From Bradyrhizobium sp. AZCC 1719 (GTDB taxonomy: Bacteria > Pseudomonadota > Alphaproteobacteria > Rhizobiales > Xanthobacteraceae), in the NCBI RefSeq assembly GCF_036924525.1, contig NZ_JAZHRU010000001.1, positions 6,167,001 through 6,231,000 on the forward strand: DNA of 64,000 bases, written 5' to 3'. The position numbers and the translations under genes were made by a program. Under the pieces are notes generated by a model. That model was not told where the DNA came from and searched no databases. It saw only the letters and a program-made list of their open reading frames with translations. Below, piece by piece: positions 54,640-62,579 of the stretch (its first letter is position 1; every line of letters begins with the position of its first letter).

Positions 54640-55005
54640 GGAATCCTCCCGGAACGACATGGATAGCTCAGCTTGGCCAGTCTAGGCCTGAGCTGACCGT
54701 GGGATCAACGAGATTGTCGGTCGGGGCCGTCACCCGCGCGGGGCACGAACGTCAGCTCGCGGCACTTTGCGAACCTCATGCAATGTCCGACCTGAGTTCG
54801 GAATACGCACCAGCGCGGACGTTGGCCGATGACTCTGAACTTATGGGTTCACGCCCTGAGCCCGGTCCGAGCAGCGATTTGAATTTGGGACAGCTTCGTT
54901 GCCCGTGTGTTGACTCGCACAATGCAACTTGTCTCATTGCCGTTGAACCTTGGCGAGGTTCCCGTGACCCACACTAAGGGGCTTTCGGGACCACAGGAGG
55001 TTCTG
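54640..55005. other. Intergenic stretch with a diverged repeat
   Basis: About 365 bases. Bases 54798-54862 resemble 49930-49990 (shared gttggccga, cttatggg, ttcacgccc), a third diverged element. No gene is seen; the ribosome site AGGAGG for the next gene is at its end. Confidence 0.55.
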
Positions 55006-55236
55006 ATGACGAGGCATCGAACGATTACTGGGTTCGTGGCTGTCGCTCTGCTCGCTGTTGCCGCAACCGCCGCTACCATGAGGTCGCACTCGCCCGAGGG
55101 TATTGTCGTCTCCGCCGGCACGAAAGGCCTTACGGTTGACGCAAGCGAGCTCCCGACCGCGAGTTTTGAGGACCGCTGGTCCGCGATGTCTTCTTCGACA
55201 ATGGACACGCCTGAGCGCAGGCTGGACGTTCGCTAG
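55006..55236 (+). CDS. Small secreted hypothetical protein
   Basis: The ATG at 55006 follows AGGAGG; 76 residues with an N-terminal hydrophobic leader (TGFVAVALLAVAATAATMRS) and a short polar remainder (GLTVDASELPTASFEDRWSA). No domain is recognised. It is located 135 bases before the L,D-transpeptidase start on the same strand, possibly with it. Confidence 0.6.
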   Translation: MTRHRTITGFVAVALLAVAATAATMRSHSPEGIVVSAGTKGLTVDASELPTASFEDRWSAMSSSTMDTPERRLDVR

Positions 55237-55371
55237 GTGCTACTGCAATCGGGCCACAGCCACCTGCTCCGGGTGTTCTTGTTGCGAGACAGGTTATCGT
55301 CACACGACGCCTTGATTTCTACACTTTTTGAGCAAACAAATTGCGTCCATACGACTTTTGGAGGACACGCG

Positions 55372-55989
55372 ATGATGGGGCGTGGGCTCGCGTTGTTACT
55401 GGTGGGGTTACTCGGCGGCTGCATGCAAGCGACGCTTGCGCCGTCATCAAATGCCAGTTTGACCCCAAGGGACCGGCAGTTACTTGGCCACGCGCGTTAT
55501 GCGCAGGCGAGCATTCCGGAAACTTATCGCCGACATATCGTCGACTATACGCGCAAAGAACAGCCGGGCACGATCCTGGTCGATAGCAACGCACGTTATC
55601 TCTATTACGTGCTGCCGGGAGGCAAGGCGATCCGTTACGGTGTGACGGTGGGAGAGGAAGCGCTGGCCTGGGCCGGCGTCGCTACGGTTGGCCGCATGGC
55701 TGAATGGCCGGATTGGATCCCGACGCCGGAGATCCAGGCTCGATTGGGCCCCTACCCGAAGCGCGTTGCCGGAGGTCCGGACAATCCGCTGGGCGCGCGG
55801 GCGATCTATCTTTACGAGGGCAACAAGGACACCCTGTACCGCATCCACGGCACCAACCAGCCGGAATATATCGGTCAGGCCATCTCGTCCGGCTGCATCC
55901 GCATGACCAACGAAGACATCATCGATCTCGTCAATCGGGTGAAACTCGGCGCGATCGTCGTCGTCCTCCCGCCGGGCCGGAGTGCGTAG
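55372..55989 (+). CDS. L,D-transpeptidase (YkuD) lipoprotein
   Basis: The ATG at 55372 follows GGAGGA; about 205 residues. The leader LLLVGLLGGCM is a lipobox (lipidated Cys). The catalytic YkuD domain has LVDSNARYLYYVLPGGKAIR and HGTNQPEYIGQAISSGCIRM, giving His and the nucleophile Cys. It forms 3-3 cross-links or attaches proteins to peptidoglycan in the periplasm. It is a single gene apart from the small secreted protein upstream. Confidence 0.9.
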   Translation: MMGRGLALLLVGLLGGCMQATLAPSSNASLTPRDRQLLGHARYAQASIPETYRRHIVDYTRKEQPGTILVDSNARYLYYVLPGGKAIRYGVTVGEEALAWAGVATVGRMAEWPDWIPTPEIQARLGPYPKRVAGGPDNPLGARAIYLYEGNKDTLYRIHGTNQPEYIGQAISSGCIRMTNEDIIDLVNRVKLGAIVVVLPPGRSA

Positions 55990-56064
55990 CGAGCTGCGCA
56001 GTGTGAGGCGCCACTGCGCTGTTCGCAGTTTTTCGTCCCGTCCACGGCGCGTGCGAAACCTGCG

Positions 56065-56544
56065 TCATTGCCTCGCGTGAAGCATCTGCAGCTTGGCAAT
56101 GCGATCGTCGGCGCGGCGGAGCCGCCTACAAAGCTCGCGGTTGATATTCTGCATTACCATCACATACGCATGGATGTCGGTTTTGTAGCACGTGTAGAGT
56201 TTTTGGGCCGTGAGTTCGTACAGCGCGGTTGGGCTCTCCGCGACGACGGTGGCTGATCGGTTCTGCATTTCGATCAGCGTCATTTCGCCGAAGAAATCAC
56301 CGGGCTCGAGACAAGCTATGCGAATGGCGCGTCCGGCATCCGCCAGCTTGCACACGACGAGCTGGCCGGAATGAACAATGAACATGGAGCGCCCCGGTTC
56401 TCCTTCCGCTACGACAGTGGCACCGGCGTTGAACCGGCGCTCGACCAGCATAGAGATCAGGAGATCGAGGCCTGCATCTGAAAGGCCACCGAAGAAAGGT
56501 GTGGCGAGCAGGAACGCTTTCAGATCGGGGGAGCTGATAGCCAT
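56065..56544 (-). CDS. Cyclic-nucleotide-binding-domain protein
   Basis: The ATG at 56544 gives 159 residues. It has the cNMP fold: FFGGLSDAGLDLLISMLVER, VVAEGEPGRSMFIVHSGQLV, PGDFFGEMTLIEMQNRSATV. The phosphate-binding GEMTLIE...RSAT is close to the consensus, so it may bind cAMP or cGMP. No HTH follows, so it is not a CRP-like regulator on its own; the C-terminal helix may bind a partner. Single gene, converging with the L,D-transpeptidase. Confidence 0.85.
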   Translation of the reverse strand: MAISSPDLKAFLLATPFFGGLSDAGLDLLISMLVERRFNAGATVVAEGEPGRSMFIVHSGQLVVCKLADAGRAIRIACLEPGDFFGEMTLIEMQNRSATVVAESPTALYELTAQKLYTCYKTDIHAYVMVMQNINRELCRRLRRADDRIAKLQMLHARQ

Positions 56545-56649
56545 TGGCAAAATATACTCCCGCTCATAGAGGCAGACCGAGAGCACCGTTTGAACGGGAC
56601 GTCACCAGCCTTGCGGGTGCCGACCGATTCCTAACTTGGTATCGAACCT

Positions 56650-57939
56650 TCAATCGGCCGCATAGAACGCCTCCCGGACAGCATTCGAAATTGGACCGGA
56701 GCCGATAATCGCCGTCTGGGTCATGACTACGCCGATGACGCGGTTTGTCGGATCGATCCAAAACTGCGTGCCATAGATGCCGCCCCATCCATAGCTACCG
56801 GCCGGAAGACGGCTCTTGGCTGCGGCGGGATCAGTCAGGATCCCAAAGCCCAGCGTGAAGCCCCAACCCGGCCCGCGAATCGTCGGCATGTTGTCGGTCG
56901 CGTTCTGCGTCATCTGCCGGACCGTCTCAGCGCGGAGCACCCGCACGCCGTCAAGCTCGCCCTCGTTCAGCAGCATCTGCAAGAACCGCGCGTAGTCACC
57001 GATCGTGGCACTCATGCCGGCGCCGCCGGAATTGTACGCAGTCGGAGAGAAGGCGCGGTTCGGGTCGAGGCTGGCAGTGCCCTTGGTGGGTGGGAACGGC
57101 ACTGCCTCAGGTCCCATCACGGGAACGTAGCCTGTGCCGAGTGCGCCCGTGACCTGTGCGGGTCGCGTCACCTGCACGAAGCGTGAGCGAAGAGCCTCAG
57201 GTGGGTTGAACACAAAACTCTCGATGCGCAAGGGCTTTGCAATGCGCTCGGTGACAAAGGATTCCAGGCTGTTTCCCGTCACCTTCTCGATGACGGCGCC
57301 GAGCACGTCCGTCGCAAGCGAGTATTCCCAGCCCGTGCCAGGCTGATAGCCAAGCGGAACGGAGGCGAGACGCTGCATTGCTTCAGCGGTGGTTACTTCG
57401 GGCTGATCCAGCCCGTCGGTCACGCGTGCGTCGCGATATGCATCCACAAGCCGAGCATTATTGATGAAGTTATAGGAGAGCCCGGCGGTATGGGTGAGCA
57501 GTTCGCGGATGGTCGGGGGCCTGTTGGCCGGCCCCTCGGCGCCGTCGGGCGCTCGCACCCGCAGCTTGGTGAACTCGGGGAGGAAGCGGCTGACCGGATC
57601 ATCCAGGCCAATCTTGCCCTGCTCGACAAGGATCATCGCCGCCACCGAGGTGACAGCCTTCGTCATTGAGGCAACTCGGAACATGTCGTTTGCGCCGATC
57701 GGCGCGGTACTCCCAACCTCGCGAACGCCGACGCTGCGGCTGTAGACCGGGCGGCCGTCATGGAGGATCAGCACCACGATACCCGGAGTGCTGCGGCCTT
57801 CCACCAATCCCCGAAGGGCTTCATCGAGCTTGGCGTGGCGCGCCTCGGGCGAAAACGCCTGGGCTACCGGGACGGGGCTGAGCACGAAAGCTATTACTGC
57901 GGCCCCAAGCAGTCGGATGACAAGACGACGTGAGATCAT
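56650..57939 (-). CDS. Secreted serine hydrolase, class C beta-lactamase family
   Basis: The 429-residue protein has a signal peptide (LLGAAVIAFVLSPVPVAQAF), the SxxK motif VASMTKAVTSV (Ser and Lys), the YxS/N-like tyrosine in GWEYSLATDV and a terminal GWGGIYGTQFW in place of HxG/KTG. The fold is that of EstB/AmpC-like esterases and D-amino-acid peptidases. It is exported. It lies downstream of the CHASE3 kinase gene on the same strand. A true beta-lactamase role is not supported. Confidence 0.87.
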   Translation of the reverse strand: MISRRLVIRLLGAAVIAFVLSPVPVAQAFSPEARHAKLDEALRGLVEGRSTPGIVVLILHDGRPVYSRSVGVREVGSTAPIGANDMFRVASMTKAVTSVAAMILVEQGKIGLDDPVSRFLPEFTKLRVRAPDGAEGPANRPPTIRELLTHTAGLSYNFINNARLVDAYRDARVTDGLDQPEVTTAEAMQRLASVPLGYQPGTGWEYSLATDVLGAVIEKVTGNSLESFVTERIAKPLRIESFVFNPPEALRSRFVQVTRPAQVTGALGTGYVPVMGPEAVPFPPTKGTASLDPNRAFSPTAYNSGGAGMSATIGDYARFLQMLLNEGELDGVRVLRAETVRQMTQNATDNMPTIRGPGWGFTLGFGILTDPAAAKSRLPAGSYGWGGIYGTQFWIDPTNRVIGVVMTQTAIIGSGPISNAVREAFYAAD

Positions 57940-58112
57940 GGTGTCCCTCCCGTAGACCTGTTCTGACGCGCCATTCTGCAGCTACTCGAGATCGAGAGCA
58001 ATGTCTCGCGCACGCACATGTCCGCGTTTGCCTCATTGTGGCCGGTCCGAGCATAGCGCAGGAACTCTGCTCCAGCGCGAACGGCTCACTTTGCTTCTCG
58101 CAGCCTGCAACC

Positions 58113-60305
58113 TCACGCGGCCGGGCTGGACCGGATCTGCCGGGCTTGAACGCTCTCGTCTTGTTCCAGCGGCAGGGAAAATTGAAACACCGCGCCCCGC
58201 GGTTCGTTCGCGCTCGCCCACATCCGTCCGCCGTGAGCCTCGACCATCGACCGGCAGATGGCGAGGCCCATGCCCATGCCCTTGGCCTTCGTCGTATAGA
58301 AGGCCTCGAACACGCGCTCGACATCCGCCGGGTCCAGGCCCGGGCCGGAATCGCGAACCGTGACGAGCACGCCGCCCGCGGCCTCCCTCTCGCTGTTGAT
58401 TCGCAGTGCGCCTGCCCGCTCGCCGACGCCCTCCATGGCTTCAATGGCATTGAGGATCAGGTTCAGGATCACCTGCTGCAGTTGGGTGCGATCGCCTTTC
58501 ACCATCGGCAAGCCCGGCGCGAGGTCGGTCTGCAGCAAGATGCCGTGCTTGAACATTTCGCTCCGGGTCAGCACGACCATTTCGAGGATGGCTTCATTGA
58601 GGTCGAACCGATCGTTCCGCGGCGGCACCTTGTTGATGAGGGCCCGGATCCCGTTGATGACGTTGCCGGCGCGCTTGCCGTCCTCGACGATACGACGAAG
58701 GGAATCCCGAACTTCGCCGAGATTGGGCGGTTGAGCGCTGAGCCAGCGCAGGGCAGCCCCGGCATTGGTAACCGTCGCCGCGATCGGCTGGTTGACCTCA
58801 TGGGCAATCGAGGCCGTCAATTGACCCATCGTGGTGACGCGATTGGCGTGCGCGAGCTCCGCCTGCATGGCGCGCAAGGATTCTTCGGCCCGCCTGCGTT
58901 CGGTGATGTGACGCCCGACGCCGCGGTAGCCGACGAAGCGCCCCGTCTTGTCAAACACCGGCAGCCCGGAGACGGACACGTAACGCTTGCTGCCGTCGGG
59001 GCCAGCTCGCGCAAGCTCAAAATCGCGAAACGGCAGGTGGGCATCGAGCGTTTCCCGGTGCTTGCGCCAGGCCTCTTCATCCGGCTCCAGGTAAGGCACT
59101 TCCCAACGGGTCTTGCCGATCTCGGCGCCCGGCGCCGGCGCGTCGGCAAGGGTCTCTGCGAACTCCTGGTGCGTGAAGCGATGTTGCGCATCAGTCTCCC
59201 AGTACACGTCGAAGGAGAACTGCACGAGGGTGCGAAAGCGTTCCTCGCTCTGCCGCAGCGCCTCTTCCGCCCGCTTGCGCTCGGTCAGATCGAGGACGAA
59301 ACTAACACCTTGATCTGAGCTTTGTTCGAACATCACCCCGCCGAGCAGCACGGGCACGCGACTGCCGTCCTTCCGAAAATACTCTTTCTCGAATGGCTGG
59401 ACGGTCCTCATCCGCTTCAGGTCCGCCACCGTGCGTGCGTCGCGGTCGTGCCATTCCGCCGGCGTCAGGTCAGTCCGGCTCAGGCAACCGGAGACAAGGT
59501 CCTCCCGACTGTAACCCAACATACGGAGAAACGCATCGTTGGCCTCGAGAATGCGACCTTCGAGATCCCAAATGATGATGCCAACGATGTTGGCGTCGAC
59601 CAGGCGCCGGATCTTCTTGTCGCGCGCCAGGAGATCGCCGTGGAGCGCGACGTTCTCCGCGATCGCCTTACGCCGCCTTATCGCTTCGAGCCGTGCAAGC
59701 GCCAACGCCACCACCGCCAGGACTGCGACTATGACGATGGCGGTCGCGATCAGCCTGGCTTTGCGTTGTTCGAGTGCCTCGGCGCGCTTCTCCTGATCCA
59801 CGAGCAGCAAACGCTCGTGGTCCACCATCTGGTCGATTTGCGACCTTATCTCGTCCAGGCTGCGGATCATGGTCAGCGCCGCCAGCCCGGAGGTGCTGGC
59901 CGTCTTGACGATGTCATCGATCTCACGCAGCTTTGCTGCAACTGTCAGCGCCAGATGTCCGGCACGATGGTTCTGCAACGGATCGTTCGCGACCAGAGCC
60001 TGGAGCGCCTGCGCCTCTCGCCGTACGCTTTCGTCGGAGACGCCGTAAGCCTTGAGATATGAGGGGTCGAGAGTCAGCAGATACTCGCGTCTTTGGGCCT
60101 CGACGTCGGCGATGACCGCCCGCAGCCGATCCAGCGTGTCGAGCACCTGACGACTGCGCTCGTGTACAAGACTTGCCGCTTGTCGCTCCTGCCAATATCG
60201 AAGGCCGAGAAATCCGGTCGAGACCACGGCAGCCAGAACCACCGCGACCACCAGCGTCAGCGGACGAACAAACCACCGAAAGGACTGGGTCAGAGGGACT
60301 GACAT
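58113..60305 (-). CDS. CHASE3-PAS-PAS sensor histidine kinase
   Basis: The 730-residue protein has helix 1 at about 17-36, an extracytoplasmic CHASE3 domain (residues about 38-178), helix 2 near 186-206, two PAS domains (about 230-345 and 358-478), HisKA with TASIAHEVNQPIAATVTNAG (phospho-His in HEVNQP), and HATPase_c with NLILNAIEAMEG and GMGMGLAICRSMV. It is of the FixL/ThkA type. No response regulator is next to it, so its partner is elsewhere. The stimulus is unknown. Confidence 0.9.
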   Translation of the reverse strand: MSVPLTQSFRWFVRPLTLVVAVVLAAVVSTGFLGLRYWQERQAASLVHERSRQVLDTLDRLRAVIADVEAQRREYLLTLDPSYLKAYGVSDESVRREAQALQALVANDPLQNHRAGHLALTVAAKLREIDDIVKTASTSGLAALTMIRSLDEIRSQIDQMVDHERLLLVDQEKRAEALEQRKARLIATAIVIVAVLAVVALALARLEAIRRRKAIAENVALHGDLLARDKKIRRLVDANIVGIIIWDLEGRILEANDAFLRMLGYSREDLVSGCLSRTDLTPAEWHDRDARTVADLKRMRTVQPFEKEYFRKDGSRVPVLLGGVMFEQSSDQGVSFVLDLTERKRAEEALRQSEERFRTLVQFSFDVYWETDAQHRFTHQEFAETLADAPAPGAEIGKTRWEVPYLEPDEEAWRKHRETLDAHLPFRDFELARAGPDGSKRYVSVSGLPVFDKTGRFVGYRGVGRHITERRRAEESLRAMQAELAHANRVTTMGQLTASIAHEVNQPIAATVTNAGAALRWLSAQPPNLGEVRDSLRRIVEDGKRAGNVINGIRALINKVPPRNDRFDLNEAILEMVVLTRSEMFKHGILLQTDLAPGLPMVKGDRTQLQQVILNLILNAIEAMEGVGERAGALRINSEREAAGGVLVTVRDSGPGLDPADVERVFEAFYTTKAKGMGMGLAICRSMVEAHGGRMWASANEPRGAVFQFSLPLEQDESVQARQIRSSPAA

Positions 60306-60540
60306 TAGCCTTAAGTCTTCGATGCTCGCGTGAGCGGCTCTTTTCTGATGCCGACGAAGAGTATTGCCAGTATAGTAAAAATACAGCCGCGGTCTGCGTA
60401 GTTTAGATAGGAACCGGCACGCTCCAACCCTGCAGATTGCACCGGCTTAGAAGCCCGTCAGTCCCCTCGCAAGGGGCCAGAACGTCACGGGTGGTATCGC
60501 TCGGCTGTTGTGAAGGCCACTCCCCGCCAGGAGCAACCAG

Positions 60541-61932
60541 ATGGCTCCAAATGAAATGGTGCAGGGTGAAAAGCTTCCGGGCCGTCCGGGGTCGGCCAGC
60601 CGGCGCAGCTTCGTCAAGGGATTGGGCGCAGCCGGCGTCGTCCTGCCGGCCCTCGCCATCCTGCCACGGTGGGGCCTCGCAGAGGATGTCGCCGGTGTCT
60701 ATGCGCACGCTGCGATAGATTGGAAGCAATTTGCCGGGCAGACGATCACGCTCGCAGGCGCGATCCATCCCTGGTCGAACGCGATCACACCGCTTTTGTG
60801 GGATTTCACCAAGCTCACCGGCATCAGCGTCGTTACCGACTTCCGATTGGAGACCGCGTACATGGGCGCGCTGCCGATCCAGCTCGCCCGCGGCAGCAGC
60901 ACACCCGACGTCTTCATGTTTACGGCCTATGGCCAGGGCATCTCAAAAGGATGGCTCGAGCCGCTGAACGCCTATTATTCCGACAGGTCGCTGACCGATC
61001 TCGGCTGGTATGACGAGAACGATCTTCTCAAGACAGCCCGAGCCTTTCCGTTGTGGCGGGACGGCGAACGCTACGCCTGCCCGATCACTTCCGAGGCCGT
61101 GACCCTGTTCATCAACCGCGACGCGCTGGCAGCCAGGGATCTGCGCGTCCCCCAGACTTTCGACGAGCTGCTCGCCACCGCCAACGCGGCCAAGACCAGT
61201 GAGATGTCTGGGATCGCCATGCGAGCGCAGGCCGGCGGCAATTCGTCCGTGCCGGCCATGAGCTTCGTGTTCTCCTACGGCGGGGACATGGTCAAGGACA
61301 ACAAGGCCGCTTTCGCGAGCCCGGAGGCCATCGCCGCCGTCGAGATGTACGGTCGATTGCTCAGTCAAGCCGGACCTAGCGGTGTGAGCGGCTATGAATG
61401 GTACCACGTGCTGGACGATTTCCTGCAGCGCAAGACGGCGATGGCGATCGACAGCAGCAATTTCGCTACCGACATCTCCAATCCAGCCAAAAGCCAAGTT
61501 GTGGGGCGGACTGTGTTCGCCGCCTTTCCACATGTCGCCGGTCGCACGTCCGTGCCTTTCATGTCGCACTGGCAAGCCTGCATCAATTCCCATTCACGAA
61601 ACAAGCGGGCAGCGTTCTTGTTTCTGATGTGGGCGACAAGCAAGCCCACCTCGCTGCGGACTGCCGCAGCGGGGCTGGCAACGACACGCGTGTCGGCCTG
61701 GTCGAGCGAGGACTTCAAGAAGGCGTTCGGCGCACAAGCCGCCGAGGCGGCGCTGACCAACCTGCAGAACGCCGATTTTGACCGCGCCAAGGCGATCCTT
61801 TTCCATCCGCTTTCGAGGCCCATCCTGGACGCTTTCATGATCGGCGTGAATGAAGTGGTCACTGGAGCGAGACCGGCAAAGATTGCGATGACCAACGCCG
61901 CCGAGAAGGCCAATGCGGCGATCCGCGGATAG
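60541..61932 (+). CDS. Tat-exported extracellular solute-binding protein
   Basis: The 463-residue protein has a twin-arginine leader (SASRRSFVKGLGAAGVVLPA) and the family 1 (sugar) binding fold: ITPLLWDFTKLTGISVVTDF, RGSSTPDVFMFTAYGQG and GIAMRAQAGGNSSVP. Its permease and ATPase genes are not beside it. It is converging with the FixJ-type regulator, and may act as a sensor partner of the nearby kinase rather than a transporter subunit, which is inference. Confidence 0.85.
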   Translation: MAPNEMVQGEKLPGRPGSASRRSFVKGLGAAGVVLPALAILPRWGLAEDVAGVYAHAAIDWKQFAGQTITLAGAIHPWSNAITPLLWDFTKLTGISVVTDFRLETAYMGALPIQLARGSSTPDVFMFTAYGQGISKGWLEPLNAYYSDRSLTDLGWYDENDLLKTARAFPLWRDGERYACPITSEAVTLFINRDALAARDLRVPQTFDELLATANAAKTSEMSGIAMRAQAGGNSSVPAMSFVFSYGGDMVKDNKAAFASPEAIAAVEMYGRLLSQAGPSGVSGYEWYHVLDDFLQRKTAMAIDSSNFATDISNPAKSQVVGRTVFAAFPHVAGRTSVPFMSHWQACINSHSRNKRAAFLFLMWATSKPTSLRTAAAGLATTRVSAWSSEDFKKAFGAQAAEAALTNLQNADFDRAKAILFHPLSRPILDAFMIGVNEVVTGARPAKIAMTNAAEKANAAIRG

Positions 61933-61979
61933 CGGAGCTATTGGCGCCTATGTTCCCCCTCCGTACGTGTAATCAGCAT

Positions 61980-62579
61980 TCAGGCGCGGGATTTCAGGGC
62001 AATTACCTTTCGAACAAGATCGGCGAGGCTGTTGGCGCCCATCTTTTCCATCACCCAGGCACGATAATTCTCGACAGTTCGAGTGCTGATCCCCAGCTTG
62101 TGCGCGATCTCCTTATTTGACAAACCCTCCGCCACGAGTTGCATGACTTCGACCTGGCGCGGCGAAAGCTCGGCCACACGCGCTTGAAGGGCCGCGCGTT
62201 CTTTGTGCTCGCTTCTAAGGCGGTTTCCGCTTTCGATCGCCTGCGAGATGCTGGCAATCAGCCGCTCGTCGTCCAACGGCTTCTCGATGAAATCGAAAGC
62301 GCCTTGCTTGATCGCCTGCACAGCCATCGTGACATCGCCGTGCCCTGTAATGAAAATGACCGGTATCGCTCCTTCATCCTTCAGCTTCTGTTGCAGCTCG
62401 ATACCTGACATCCCCGGCATGCGAATGTCCGAAACGACGCATTGGGGCACTTCAGCGGCCAGGGCATTCAGAAAGCTCTCTGCTGACGAATACGCTCGCA
62501 CCGGTATCCCCCGCCCCTCAAGGAGCATGCTCAAAGAGCGCAAAATTGCGTCGTCGTCGTCGATCAGAGCTATTGTCAT
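61980..62579 (-). CDS. FixJ/NarL-type response regulator
   Basis: The 199-residue protein has the receiver acidic pocket LIDDDDAILRSL, phospho-acceptor Asp51 in VVSDIRMPGMSG, the Thr in ITGHGDVTMAV and Lys in FIEKPLDD, then a LuxR-type HTH (ELSPRQVEVMQLVAEGLSNK and ISTRTVENYRAWVMEKM). The start ATG overlaps the kinase stop by four bases (ATGA), so it is the cognate partner of that kinase. Confidence 0.92.
   Translation of the reverse strand: MTIALIDDDDAILRSLSMLLEGRGIPVRAYSSAESFLNALAAEVPQCVVSDIRMPGMSGIELQQKLKDEGAIPVIFITGHGDVTMAVQAIKQGAFDFIEKPLDDERLIASISQAIESGNRLRSEHKERAALQARVAELSPRQVEVMQLVAEGLSNKEIAHKLGISTRTVENYRAWVMEKMGANSLADLVRKVIALKSRA

Noticed and set aside
57930..59318. Plus-strand frame of 462 codons opposite the CHASE3 histidine kinase
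   Set aside because: Antisense to HisKA and PAS motifs; no domain of its own.
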